Shown here in pieces: positions 36,371 to 49,800 of a stretch of DNA of 64,000 nt. Position 1 is the first letter of the stretch; each line of letters starts with the position of its first letter. The stretch comes from Rhynochetos jubatus (taxonomy: Eukaryota; Chordata; Aves; Eurypygiformes; Rhynochetidae): assembly GCA_027574665.1 (NCBI GenBank), contig CM050654.1, forward strand, positions 42,806,722 through 42,870,721. The letters are read 5' to 3'. Position numbers and translations under genes: made by a program. The notes beneath the pieces are model-generated. The model did no database searches and was not told the DNA's origin. It worked only from the letters and a program-made list of their open reading frames with translations.

Positions 36371-39300
36371 ACATGCACTTTCTTTCCCGTCCAAGCCATG
36401 CACAGATTCTCATCCCCCCTACGGCAGCCGAAGGGTCCGGCCACGAGCAGAGGCACCCATCCCTTCCAGCACGGAGGATCAGGGAGCGCAGGGGGCTGAG
36501 GGGAACCCCCCCGGCCACGGGAGCATGGGCTGGTGCGTCCCCAGGGATGTGGCCCCTGCACACCTCGCAGTAGAGGTGAAGCCCGAAGGCAGCGTGGCAC
36601 CGGGTGGCCCACAGGATCGCGCCGCCCTGGCATGTCCATGCCACCTGCCGTCGGCACTGCAGTATTCATTCCCGGGAAGCAAGATGGCAAGGCTGAGCAA
36701 TGAGAAAGGCTTGGTTGCCATGGCGTGGGACTGCCCCGACTCGGGAGAGATTTCTCTTAATTTAAAAATAATGCTTAATTAAGTGTAGCTCCTTTGTGGG
36801 TTCACTCATGCCGCTAAGGCAGAGCCTCCGCAGGGCAGTCTGCACTGTGACATGCACCCCCTCAGCCCCTCAGCCCCAGGTCCCCTCACTGTCCTTCCCT
36901 GTCACGGAGGGAGCGACGGCTCCAGGAGACATCTCCCGCCCTCCATCCGCAGCAAAACCAGGGGAGTCCATCCCCAGCCGCTGCCCCGTGGCCCTGTGTC
37001 CGCTCAGGGCTGAGGATCGGCAGATCTAGCAGCGCTCGCCGTGCTCGCCAACAATAAAGCAGGCTAAAATTATCACCAGTATGTTATTTTAATTTCGCAC
37101 ACAATAATGAAGCCATCGGAGAAGTGGTTGTGTACACACGAAATATACCTTCTGCTATTTATGTGTGTTTGTCTAAATTAAAGGGAATATAAAACCGGTG
37201 AGAAATCAACTTGGAAACATTCCCCTTTTGGGTAGAACTAAATTTCAAGCCAAGCAATATTAGCAAGGAAAGGAGAAGCCGCCGTGGAGCAGCTTCACAC
37301 GCCTGGTCACCGCTTGCCATGGCAGCAGGACAGCCAGGGCTGGGGCAGCCGTACCCCCGGGGCCAGGCGGGCAGTTGGGTGGCAGCACCGGGCTGGCGGG
37401 CTCCTGGCATGTGGGGTTCACAGCAGCCCCAGGGGCATAGGAGCATCCTGGGAAGCTGGGCTGGGATGCTGGGAAAAGAGCAGAGGTGATGCAGGGCCAG
37501 GCTGGAAACCTCTCCTCAGAGGGCTGGAGGCTCTGTGGAGCTCAGAATACTTTGGGAAGCATCCAAGAATTCAGAGGGGATTTCAGCACTCCTAGAAGTG
37601 GAAGTTTTCTTCCCTCTATCAGACTAAGACACCTGGTTTGGCAGCTGAAGCCAGGCCAGTCAGACTGTGAACGCACCAGTTCCTCACCGGGGGGTCATTA
37701 GCGGCTGTACCAACACCCCTGGCAGAAGGAACAGCCAGAAGGGCCGGGTGTTTCTCCAAGGCAATCCCATCCCTGCAGCAAATGCTGCAGCCTGCTGCGA
37801 GGCAATGCTCTGCTGTGGACCCTCAGAGAGCAGAGCCATGGATGGTGGTGGTCACTCCGTGCCCCCCAGCTGTGCCGCTTTGGAGCAGATGGGTGTGTGT
37901 CTGGGTGCTCAGCATGGGTGCGGATGGAGCTGCCCCATGCCAGCAGCTGGGAGACTCCTCACTGCTGGAAAAACGGACTATGGAGGGACAGAGGCCACTG
38001 CCACAGAGAGCAAAGTGCCCACTGCCGCGGAGCGCGCTCCGAGCAGGGCACCAGACACAGGGTCTCTGATGGGCACCTGCAATTAGAGCCTCTGGGATCA
38101 GGGTGGCCCAAGGACAGGCTTTCCTGGCCACAGGGCACCTCTCTGGGGCCCCAACCCCTGTGTTGTAGGGCTGGTGCCCAGCTGCACACCAGGACCAGCG
38201 GCCGGAGGTGCTGGTGGGTGCAGGCAGGGCCACGGAGCCCGTGGAGTCTGCTTTGACAGCACTGCCCTCCGCCCACCCTCCCTGCCCTCTCTCCCTGTAT
38301 TTGCACCTCTCACACGGACCCATCAATTAACTACGTGTGGGAGAGCTTATTGACTTGGAAGGGCTCCCTGCGCTTGGGCCACGGCTTTGTGACCTGCAGT
38401 GGCCACCGGGCACGTGAGCACGCAGGGCCCTGGCCCAGGCGCTGAGCATCCCCGGGATGCAGCGTCGCTCTGGGATTTCCCGCGCTGCCCTGCTGCAGTT
38501 CCCTGCTCCTAATCTCTCCCGTAACCGCGGCCTCCTGGATACAGAGCAGAGATAAGCAGCAATTAGTGCACTTACAAGCCTAATCTTGAACGGCCTGACA
38601 GACGAGAGCTGTAGCGACTTTCCAGCTGGTTTCTGTGCCAGGAAATGGGATCAGCTAACGAGGACCTGGCTGCCAGCTTCTCCCACCGAGGGGACGCGGT
38701 TTGACCGGCTCCACGGTGCTTTACCTGAAAGCGAGTGCTGTGGGGTTTACACACGCGCTCTCGGTTCTGCGCATCAATATTTCACGTGTGCAGGTGTACG
38801 TATTCTTCATTTTTATGCAAATCTCTGCAACCAGACAGGTGCATTTTCTGATCTCTATTCATCACGGAGAAATCCAATAACTTGGCTGTGTACTTACATC
38901 TGGTTAGGGGTTGACCCAATGTGCACTTAAGCATGGATTTCAAATATGGGCAGCAGGGAAATAGCTTATTTCCCCCCTGGCCTTTATAAAATGAAATGCA
39001 AAAATCCCCCAGTGTTAATGCAATGTTAATGTTGCAAGATGGAACATTTAAAAGTCAGGAAATTCCATAACTTGGGGTTGCTCCAGCGATGCTGAGTTGA
39101 TACATCGCCCACCCTATACATTTTCTCCTGTACTTTAACGATACATAATAGTAATCAATAATTAAGCAATTAAATAAGCAATATTAAAATACTGCGAGTA
39201 CTTCAGCAGTAGTGAAATAAAGGGTGTCTGCCAGGAGACCTTCAGGATGTCCTTGTTAGTGCAGATAACAGTCTGACAGAAAGGGTTTGGAAGGGTGACC

Positions 39301-42300
39301 CCCACCTGTGAGAAAGCAGTGTGCTGGGGGCTGAGCGGTGTCTGTTCACCATGGCAATTCTGCATTTTTACTGCAGGAAAGCAGCCCGGAACCAGAGGCT
39401 TCGGGAAGGTGCTGGAACGCTGCCGCCCTCCACGCACCCCAGGTGCCTCGTGGCCCCGGGGCTGAGCCCCCCCTCACGTGGGGACACCAGCTCCAGTCAT
39501 ATTTCCAAATACAATAACCCTTTTCCCTCCTTTTAACAAAAGAAAAGAACTTTTCCAGGGGGAAAAAGCCCCGGGCTGTTTTCCTCCGTCTGCCAGTCCT
39601 CAAGCACCGTGATGATCCTGCCGTCGCTGTTTCGTCGAAGACGTGGCGCTCTGGTTTCGGTGAGCTTGTTCCAAGCAGAAAGAGTATTTGTTTCCTTTAT
39701 TATCTTGGAAATAGATGAAAAAGATTAATTCCTTTTTTTTTTTTGTTTTTTTAAACAGAGGACCAAAAGGACACATGGGTTTTGGGAATGGGCCAAAATC
39801 CCTTCGACCTAAAAAGGGAGTATTTCCTACAGAGAGGTCTGCGCTGGACCGGCTCAGCTCCTCCTCAGCATCCCTGTGCTTCCGTTGGGTACCCAGACCT
39901 GGAGCAATTCAAACCAAAAGTGATTTCTGAAGCTGCAGGTGGGCTCCTGGCTCACGCCGGTGCTTTGGAGGGCCATGGAGAGCCTGTTTCTCGGCACGCA
40001 CTGGAAAACAGCGCCCACGTGCGCCCCGCTTGCGCTGCTGGGATGGCAGCGGGGATGTTTGCTGGCGGCACCCGCAGGGTTCTCAGATGACCTGGGCGCC
40101 TCACGCCATCATTTTCTCACCGTGACCAAACCACATTACGTTTTGACCGTGTCTTTATTTACACGTTGGCGTGAGCCTGGAAGCCGCTCGGGTCTCCGGT
40201 ACATGGTGCTTGTCCCTGCGCTGCTTTGGGCACCGTCCCCTTGCCCGCGCTGGCAGGTGGGCCCGGCACTTTCCGCAGAAAGAGCCGAACGGCCCCGGCT
40301 GTGGCTGACCTCGCTGGGGGCTCACTGGGGTTTTCAGGTTTCCTCTAGTTGCACCCCCTTCCCAGTCACAGTCCCTGTGGAGTGCAAGGGCAAAGCAGGG
40401 ATTTCCATTCGGGGGCTCCTTGATGTCCTGCTAACTGCTTGCAGGCTCCTGTGACTAACCAAAGACGGAACTGTGCCTGCTTCTGGCCACCCACCGACTC
40501 CTCCCGGCAATTAAGGAAGGGGGAAAATCCCCTTATAACGCTCAACAGCTCTCCTGCTTGGATTAATTCACTTCCCCAGAGCAGGGACCACTGCCCGCTG
40601 CTCCCATGGCCGTGGGACCGGCTGCCTCGGCGGGGGGCCTGCCCGCGGCGCCGGACGGCAGGGATGCTGAGGATGCAGATCCCGTGATCAAGCCCCAGTG
40701 CAGAGGTAGAAGCGTGTGCCCTGTGCTAGCCCTGCCCGGCTGCTGCCGCTGCTGAGCCTTCATTCCAAAATAATATTTTTTCAAATGAAGTAGCAGCAAA
40801 ACAGCTTTACATTTTTGTTATCCCTTCCAGCACAAAATAAAAAATGCCTGTGCTGCCACTACCTGATTCAATCAAGTGGAGTACATTGGATACCCACAGG
40901 CTACGAGTACTGGGGAAAGCTGGCTTGTATTTTAATTAATAATGCGATACGGTGTCTCACCAACCAGGCCTGCGGCAACAGGCTTGGCTTTGTTCGTGAT
41001 TTGCTGTAAACAATTCTCAAGCAACGGGTAGACAACCCTATTTTTTAATTTCTGCTAATTCATAACGTTAACAGGATGCGGGATTTTTCTCGTGCAATAA
41101 AGCGAGTGATTAAACCTCCTTTCTAGCTCATGAAAGACTTCAGACCGGCTCTGATTCCAGAGCAAAACAATTCCACAGCTGTACAACAAGGTTTCCACGG
41201 GGTCTGGCAGGGCGACAGGGACGCTGGCAGGGTGACAGGGACGCTGGCAAGGCATGGGATGTGGGACAGTCCCGGCTCAGGACGTGGGGAGCTGCTCCCC
41301 CACCCAAGTGGCAGGTTCTGACTCCAAGGTGGAAAGGGAATGGGATGTAAACATCCTCGCTGTGTTTGCCAGGTCGTCCAGGGGTCTGTAGCATGGGCTG
41401 CAATATCGAGCAGTGATTGCTGAGGAAGAGCACGTCGGGGGGGTGTGCACAGCAGCACGTGCTGCGCGGTGACGCCTTCGGACCCCCAACCCTCTCCCAG
41501 CAAAAGTGGGATTCCTCCTCCGCATTTACCCTGCTCCGTGCTGTTGCTCTGCTCCCTGCTGAAGCCCCCTCGGTGTGTTTGATGGGCCCTGGGGGGGTCC
41601 CACATGCTGGGGTGCAGGACAACCAGCCTGCGTGTGGGAAGACCCAAACCTCAGCCAGGGACCCCAGCCGCCTCCTCCATCATTTCCACGGGCACCTCCG
41701 CGCTCTGCCCCTCGCTCCTTAGGGATCGCGCGTGGACACGGCGAGCGGTGGGCTCGGGAAAGAGCCGCTCAGCCACAGTGACGTTTTTCTGGTGGAGAAT
41801 AACTTGTATTTGGAAACAGCCGGGATCCAGGCAGCACGCCTCCTGGTCTGCTTTCGCTGCTATTTGGCAGGCGAGGAGGGCCCCTCCAGCTTTTGCCGTT
41901 CTGCAAATCCTCCTCACGAGCGCAAATAGCAGGCTCCCGCGTGCCGCAGAGCCCTGCTCCTAATTAACGACTCTTCCCTGGGCCATCTGCTCAGCCGGGA
42001 TCAGGCTCAGCCCCCCCGCCAGCCACACGCGCCCCAGCCGCAGCCATCCAGGCGGGAGAACATCGCTCCTCAGGGCCGTGCCGCTTACGTGTGGGCAAGC
42101 CAAGCGGCTGGCTCCGGGTCACCGCCTCGGCCGGTGCCGGTGCTGGTGCCGGTGCCCACCCGGTGCGCTCCTTGCCTGTGTGCATCCAGAGATGCACTCC
42201 GGGAAGCAGCACGACTGAGGGATGAACCTGCACCCCATGGGTGCCTGGCGCGGTCCCCTCGGGAGCAGGCACGTACCCCTCCACATGCACCCCCTCCAGC

Positions 42301-43428
42301 AGGAATCACCTCTTCCCCAGGCTCCTTCCGACCCGCTCGGCAGCGGACCCGCTGTTTGATAGTACCAGGTAAGAGGCGATTGGTCAGAGCACGAAGTAAA
42401 ATGTCACCCAAATGTCACAGCAATTTCCTAGGTGTCCACAAAACGGCAGATGCTCCTTCCCGGTGGCACGCCGGCTTCTCCTCAGAACAGCGGCACCTCG
42501 CTCCTACCCGCTGTCCCCCTTGTCACGGCTCTGCGTGAGCGCGGGGTGCGGAGGGACACGGCTGCCGTCGCCCCGGAAGAAGGGACGTGGTCACAGTGTA
42601 AGAAAAGACCCTTCCTGGGCACCGAAGCCTCCGTTCATCGCCAGCCCCAGCTTGGCCAGGGGGCAGCTGGTGCCCACTCAGACGTCCAGCCCCATGGCCA
42701 GGAGGAGGTCAAGCACTTTCCAGGGATGAACAATGGAACAAATCTAAGCTGTTTCTCCTAGAAACAGCAGAGCTGAGGGGTAACACTCTGAAAACAGTTG
42801 CAAACATGGACAAACAAGTGCCCTCTTGTTCCTCCTCGGGCCTGGGGGTCCTTCGCACCCACGCTGCCCGTGTGCGCTCATGGCTGTGCGTCTCTCCTCC
42901 CCTAAACCATTAACTGCTGGATTGAACAGCGCAATCACAGTGATCCTAGGCCACCCGGGGCACTTTGCAGAGGGTCACTCCCCATCTGCCTCACAGGTGG
43001 AGATGCTCTCCCAGGTGCCTCTGAACTCCTTCCCAAAGGCTCCCAGGCTCACAGCTAAGGACCAGGCTGGAAGCACTCACAGAACCACCGCACGCCACCT
43101 TCTCAGACACCTGAGGTTGCCTGGACTGCACCAGGTAGGGAAGGGGAGAAGCTGCCTCCAGTCCATTCTGTTCCCAAACCCTCGCAAGGTCTGTGACAAA
43201 GCCCCCCACCCCACCCCTCGGACACGGGCAATGGTTTTGCACTTCTGATTCCTGCAGGACTGGCTTCCAACAAAGACAGCTGGACAAACCCTGTTAGCCC
43301 CAGGGCTTGGTTCCTGGTGGTGGGATAGCTCTTCCTGGCACTGCTGCTCCCAACTAGCAGCTCTTCCACAGCACAGCCCCGGCGCAGGGCTCCAGCTTGT
43401 CGTCACCTTCTCCTGTGCCTGGTCATCA
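36371..43428. other. Unique non-coding stretch, 7.1 kb
   Basis: This is one of the longest stretches without a recognised mobile element. AT-rich patches lie at 36750-36790, 37030-37260, 38750-39250 and 40760-41130. An interrupted poly-T sits at about 39732-39752. GC-rich parts around 37800-38300, 39850-40330 and 41550-42300 give many contradictory open frames. I recognise no exon. Confidence 0.45.
41204..41253. repeat. 20-bp tandem repeat, 2.5 copies
   Basis: The unit CTGGCAGGG(C/T)GACAGGGACG is repeated at 41204 and 41224, with a partial third copy. Confidence 0.88.
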
Positions 43429-43560
43429 AGTGTCCAAGGCCAGGCTGGATGAGGCTTGGAGCAACCTGGTCTAGTGGAAGGTGTCCCTGCCCGTGGCAGG
43501 GGTGGGACTGGGGGTGCTTTAAGGTCCCTTCCCATCCAAACCAGTCTGTGATTCCATGAT
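43429..43560 (+). mobile_element. CR1: Short CR1 LINE 3' fragment, older type
   Basis: This is about 130 bp of sense CR1, from AGTGTCCAAGGCCAGGCTGG to GTCTGTGATTCCATGAT. It reads GGTCTAGTGGAAGG where the GC-rich copies read GGGCTATGGAAGG, so it likely belongs to an older subfamily. Confidence 0.93.
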
Positions 43561-44329
43561 TTTCATGCAATACACACTGCTGGTACTGCACTTGCCCGAA
43601 GGAGTGGGAGATGCCTCTAGCAAGCATGGCCACGATGGCACGCTGGCAAGGTGGCTTTGTCTTTGTAGCTCTGCTGCGTGTGCGGTGGTGCCTTGCTGTG
43701 CCTAGCACTCCTGGTGCCACACGCACCGCGGAAGTCTGGGCTGGAACACTTCCGAAGAGGCTGGCAGAGCCTCACAGCCCGCTCCCTCCTGGCAGCGCAC
43801 TCGTGGGCATGACCTCAGGTGGCTGGGAAGACGTCGCAGCAGGAACACCTCTCCCTTCCCTCCTGCTCACCGTCAGCACGTAGGCAATGCAACCCAACGC
43901 TGACACAAGCTCACAACGCAAGACAAGTGTCAGAAACAGGGAGCTCTGACTGCTCTGATGAATATGTAAAAATATTACCAGGAGCCACAGAGGAAAATGG
44001 ACCAGAAATAAGAATTCATGCTCCGAAATAGCACACCATCTGCTGCACACAAAGCTCTTACACAACCACAGCCAACCCATGGGTACGTGGTGCATAGAGG
44101 CACATCTCCCCTTCCCAGGCTTCAGCAGTCTATTCATCACAAACCTGGAGGGAAGCCACAGCCTCTGCGAGAGCGGGAGACCCCGGCGAGGGTCCTGCCA
44201 TGCGTGTTGGCTTCTTTCCGTTGAGCCCTGTTGCTCATCCGACTGTGACCACACTCATCCCACCACGGCACCAGCACACGGACTGTTGACTTAGCAGAGG
44301 GGAAACCCTGTCCGAATCGCAGCAAAAAT
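43561..44329. other. Unique non-coding stretch
   Basis: No gene or repeat is recognised. A 160-codon antisense frame (43772-44254) has no recognisable domain. Confidence 0.45.
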
Positions 44330-45930
44330 CTCATTTATGAGGCTGGAAAGATGCAAATTCCGCAGAGTGTGAGGGCGGTGTGTAAAGCTGCACGCCGATG
44401 GGATTGTTTTGCCCGTGATCGCCCCGTTATTCCGTGACATCAATTCCTCTGACCCCTTCCCGCTCGTACATGCATTTAGTTCTCGCAGCTCAGGATCAAT
44501 TTCCTAAATCTCTCTAGAAACGTCCGCATAAATAGCTGTACTTTCTATTTTGCCTGCTCAGTGCGTTGAGGACTCCAGACGTTGCTTTAAACGACTCGTC
44601 AGACACCTACGGAACACGCGTTACCCTCAGAGCTGGTTTGATGAGCGGCGGTTTGCTAGCCCGCTGCTGATGAAGGCCCCCGCCGCCGCAAGTACAGGAA
44701 ATTATAGTATTAGGGAACGCGCGGCCCCTGCGCGGCGGTGCTGTAATTACACGACTTCAAACAATTAAGTGCGTGCTGATTATGTGTTGAAAGGAAGCTG
44801 AACGCCATCAGGTCATAGCTTTGCTGATTTATGGAGTTATTATCGGCCACATCCTGAAGCTGTGACTGTCCTCCCTTGATCAAAACTCCTCATTTACCTG
44901 AATGAGGATGAAGAATTTTGCCCTGTAGTCTTTCAGGCAATAGTGTGTAATCTCAAAACCTTTTCAAATGCTATTTATAATCCCGAAGCATATTGTTTTA
45001 TGCTTGTTGAGTTTTATAAACAACTCTTCTTCCTGCAAGGATAAAAATAAAGTCAACCAACGGCTTCTGCATTTAAGTCGGGTCACCACAAAGTGCAATA
45101 GGCAGGATTTTAAAAGGTCTGGTTTTACAATTTATTGAAGACGAAAGAGAGAAGGCTCCGGAGAGCTTCCTGAGCCTGTGCACTACGTATAAAATAAGGT
45201 CAGATATGCATTATCTTTACGGCAGACATTAAGCATGACGTGAAACAAAGCTGACAAGCCGTTCACTGCGTATTTTTTGTTGATATCACAAACTTCATTC
45301 AGTCATGAGAAGGCCCTTTGCACAGAGCATGTCACTGACCAAAAGGTACTAGGCGATCGTAAGCAGAGCAAGGCAAGCGATCTCCCTCATTACTATTATT
45401 ATTATTATTATTTATTCCATCTCTCCCCTTTTCCCCCATGAAGCATTTCAGTTGGAAACTCAACGGGGAAAAAGAATGGGAGGAAACGCGTTCTGCTTCC
45501 CCATCTGAATATCCTTAAGTCACATATGTTATAATATATTTGCATTCTTAAATAAATACCCCTCAAAAAAAAGCAAATCAGAAAGGGTTATTTCTGTCTC
45601 GCGAAGCTCTGTGAGCCTGCAGTGCTGTCAAAAGGTCAAGCATTGCCTCTAACGTCGCTGTGCACACCATGACCTGGCAGTACCATCGATAACGACCCCA
45701 TGGCTGCGAGCCTTGAAGACTTCATCATCTGACACACAAGGAGCCCGACGGCGTTCGCACTTGGCATTTGCCTTATTGAAATGTACACAGACAATATGCA
45801 TTTTAAACAATTCCACGCCGCCTGCCTAAAATAGTCATCAGGCCACAGATCCCTTTCCGAACCGGGCTTCTCGCTATTTCAGCTCTCTCGCCTTGATGAG
45901 CAAGGCAGCTAACGAAACAATCCGATGCAT
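44330..45930. promoter_or_regulatory. 1.6-kb AT-rich, CpG-retaining block, candidate regulatory cluster
   Basis: This is the longest unique AT-rich block in the window. It still holds CpG sites in clusters (GAACGCGCGGCCCCTGCGCGG at about 44707). Homeodomain-type cores (TGTAATTACA at about 44742, CAATTAAGTG at 44762), TTTATGGAGTT and TTTATAAACAAC (forkhead-like) are present. Open frames are nearly absent between 44770 and 45925, so it is not coding. A short ATT microsatellite interrupts it. Function is inferred from composition and motifs only. Confidence 0.35.
45389..45413. repeat. ATT microsatellite
   Basis: About eight trinucleotides of ATT with one ACT interruption. Confidence 0.85.
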
Positions 45931-46208
45931 CTGGAGCTAGAAACTAGCTGCATTTATTATTGGCATTTGCTCCATATTGCAAGGGAAAGTTATCATCTGC
46001 GTCATCTGGAGCTTAATTACTATCTGCCACCAGCCAAATTTGATTTTAAGCCTCTCTTAGAGAGAGTTCATAAAACACAACAACTAAAAGGAGGGGGATT
46101 CTGCATTAAGAAAAGGAACCCAGGCAAAACCGAGCTCCCTGCAAAAGCAGCTGCACCGGGAAGCCCTGCGGAGCTTTGCTGCTTGGTCAGTGCCCCGCTC
46201 CGGTCTTC
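45931..46208. other. Unique non-coding stretch
   Basis: A short unique stretch leads into a CR1 copy. A 238-codon forward frame starts at 45925 and runs into the CR1. Its CR1-derived half and lack of a domain argue against a gene. Confidence 0.45.
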
Positions 46209-46890
46209 AAAGAGCAGCCCTGGGGAGAAGGACTCGGGGGGGCTGGGGGCAAGGAGCTGGCCAGGAGCCGGCCGTGTGCGCTGGAGCCCAGAAACCAACC
46301 GGATCCTGGGCTGGATCCAGAGCAGCGTGGCCAGAGGGGTGAGGGAGGGGATTCTCCCCCTCTGCTCCGCTCTGGGGAGACCCCCCTGCAGTTCAGCCTC
46401 CAGCTCTGGGCCCCCAACAGCAGGAGGACACGGAGCTGTTGGAGCGAGGCCAGAGGAGGCCACGGGGATGCTGCGAGGGCTGGAGCCCCTCTGCCATGGG
46501 GCCAGGCTGGGGGAGTTGGGGGGTTCAGCCTGGAGAAGGGAAGGCTCCGGGGAGACCTCAGAGCCCCTTCCAGTGCCTGGGGCCTACAGGAAAGCTGGGG
46601 GGGCTTTTTCCAAGGGTAGGGAGTGGCAGGACAAGGGGTAACGGGTTTAAATGGAAAGAGGGAGATTGAGATGGGACATCAGGAAGGAATTCTTCCTGGA
46701 GAGGGTGGGGAGCACTGGGACAGGTTCCCAGAGAAGCTGTGGGTACCCCATCCCTGGGAGTGTCCAAGGCCAGGCTGGATGAGGCTGGGAGCACCTTGGG
46801 CTGGTGGAAGGTGTCCCTGCCCATGGCAGGGGGTGGCACTGGGGGGGCTTTAAGGTCCCTTCAACCCAAACCATTCCTTAATTCTATGAT
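46209..46890 (+). mobile_element. CR1: Longest CR1 LINE copy in the window
   Basis: This is about 680 bp of sense CR1. It reaches further 5' than the other copies. The left part contains AGAGCAGCCCTGGGGAGAAGG, GGAGCCGGCCGTGTGCGC and GCCCAGAAACCAACCGG, and the element then follows the standard CR1 order to the terminal ATTCTATGAT. A small gap in the GGGGGGCTGGGGGC region suggests a deletion relative to other CR1s. It contains no reverse-transcriptase domain. It reads GAGATTGAGATGGG. Confidence 0.93.
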
Positions 46891-49800
46891 TAAAATGGTC
46901 CAAAAAATCCCATTGCTGCAAGTTATCCTTCAGTCTGACAGAGCAAACCCAAACCTACATGGGGGGAGGAGAGAGCTCCCTGCAGTATGAAAGCCAACGT
47001 CAGCATTGCCTATTGTGACCACGAAGTATGTTATTTAGGGCTCCCCTTCTGCACGAGCACCGTGTGCTGTAGACAAAACGCCTGGCAGGAGCACTTTCTG
47101 ATGGATGGCCATCAGCAGACCCCACAGACTGGATGCACTCACCTTGAGTGCCCACGGACACACGGAGGGTTAAGTGCCTGCTCTCCCTCGCTGTAGCTGC
47201 TGCACTCCGGCCAGCTAACCGAAAGCCTCTGGCTGAAGTCGGAGCTGGGACTGCCTGTGGGTAATGATGAACCTCAGAGTCTGCGACGAGCCGTCGGTCC
47301 TTGAGGAACACCCGTATCATCCACCTGTGACGGTGTCCTCCAGCCCTAGCGAGGGTGGCCTGCAGTGGTGGGCAGGGATGCGTGTCCACCGGCCAGCCCC
47401 ACCTGAAGGGTTGGGAACGGCCATGTGCCGGCTCTGTCCGCTCCACCGGAAAGCGGCTCTGCTCCAAGGGGGAAATTTTGAGGATTTTGAAGATCCTGGA
47501 GCGCTCACTGCCAACCAGGAAGATGGTTTTGAGACGGCATCCACCTGGTGATGGGTAGGTCGGGCAAGCGGGATGTCACCACATGGCCCAGAGTGACCCC
47601 CGTTGATGGGAGAAGCCCATGTGAGGGTTACGGGTGCCTATGGCCCCCCCCCAGCCTGCTTGTGCAGTTGAGCAGGGCTTTGCTGCGTCCCACACCTACG
47701 AGTTCTCATGGGCAATAAAGACCATGCCAAGGGGAGAAGCTGGGGGCTCCAGGCCCCGTGGCGATGCCGGGGCATTGCGGTGCCAGCAGCCGAGCCCACC
47801 CCAGGCAGCCCCCAGCCCGGCCCCTCAGCCCCCAGTGCTGCTGCAGGAGATGTGGTGGGAGAAGAGGCAACATATGTTAGAGAGACGTAGCTGTTTTCTC
47901 TTGCGTGTTTACCCTCCTACGTATCTTCCCGGCGGCTCAAAGGAGTTATGCTTGATGCAGAAAAAAGGAAAAAACACAGGAAAAAATCTTCCTTTTCCTA
48001 CCACCCTTGCCAAACATGCCCCAGTGATGTCTCTTTCTGGTACCTCGCATTGCTGGGAGTCAGGAAAACTACCCCGTGCACTTTCCATGTCTTCTGTTCT
48101 AATAAACTGCACATTAGTTTCATTCAGCAGCTCCAGCCTCTGGCTATCCGTCGCGCTGGATATTACTTTTAAATACACATGGCTTGCAATAACACTGGCG
48201 CGGGAAGCTGTGCCTCGAGTTAAGAAATGGTTAGGATTGCTTTACATTTGCAGTCTCATTGAAAACATTTATTCAATCAAAGGGAAAAATAAATGTGGTC
48301 CCTGCGCTCTGTCGAGTATAAACTGTTATTGATCCCCTAAATGAAATTTGTCCATGCTGATCGATCAAACACATTATCTTTTTTCCCCAGTCTATTACCA
48401 GCAATTGGACACTCTCAAGCATCGACAGCAGCTTGACCACACGCAACCGTAAATGTAGCCTACCGGCCCCCAAAATCCTAACGATGTCCCCCTCCTGCCT
48501 TCGCCAACAGCGGGATATCTGCATTATGACTATCTTTTTCCTCAGCTGAAGGTTAGAAAAAGTTACATTTCGTGAAATGCTGGGAATCATTTGTGTCCTG
48601 TTAAAGTCCACCTGCATGGTAACGGCCGTGTGGCAGCGCGGGGACAGCACCAGCACCCGTCCAGGCTCTCCGGTGGGGTCCAGCCCGCAGCTCCCCGGCT
48701 GGCCACATCCACCAGAGCAAACCCGCAGATTTCAGTATTTCCTAGTGTTTCATTCTGGATTAAACTGGTATTTAACATGAATGGTCTGCCATATAAGCCA
48801 TGTCGAGTATTCATCCCTCTGGAGCCAGCCCTGTGACCCAACACCAAGCACCGAGCCCAAGCGAGGCATCCCCTCTCCACAGGCGCCCTCCGCCCCGCAG
48901 CACCGCTGGCACCGTGCCCCACTGCTCCCCTAATTCCCTAAGGCATCACGCCTTCTCGGGGCCTGCCCCACTTCGGCACAGCCCTGCCGAGGCTCGGGCA
49001 GGACCTGGCCGTTCCTCCCCATCCCTGCCCTTGCGCCACTCTCTTGGAGCGATGCGTCTGCAGAAAGCGCCGGGGCGAGCCCAGCGTGTCCCAGCTGGAA
49101 AGAGCCAGCACAGAGAACACAGGGGGCATTGGTGGGTCATCCGGGTGTTTGTGGCATTCCTCATCTTCCCCAACCAGTGAGAGCCAGGGAGGAGGCGAAG
49201 GTTTACACCTCCTTTTCTATGAAAGGATGTGGAAAGGCTGTCACATGGACCTCGCCAACCAAGAAGTGCACTGGATCCCTAATTCCAACATCTTTGCCAG
49301 CCCCCCGGCCAGGCGATGCCTGCGATGCTCTCACCAAGGGAAGATGCTCCCGGGAGGGGATGGCGTACCTACGTCCTGCGGGAACTCGTGGGAGCAGGAG
49401 CAGGGTCCCAGTGGGGGTTACCCCTGCCCGGGGACGCCGCAACCCCTTGCAAACCGTGGGCCTTACGGATGTTGTGACGTGAGTTCTCAGGGCTCAGCAG
49501 AGCCCCGCTCTTCAAAAAGAGCTTAATTTCAGGTAGACTGGGGAGCAAGAGCCAACGCTTGTCTCTTAACAGCCATCGTGAGGGTCTTCCTCCGCGCTGC
49601 TGTCAATAGCTCACCTGTTTGTCTTCTGCCTTCTGATAGGAAATAATTTTCCAAGCAAGCTTAGGGAGCAGGGACTCCTTATTAAAAGTAATAAGGGAGG
49701 GAGTCACAGGGTTTTTTTTAAATTGCTCAGGAAATCATTACTGACAACTCTTTCTGGCCTCACTCCGCCGGAGGAGGGCAATGAGAAGGTAAGGTGTCCT

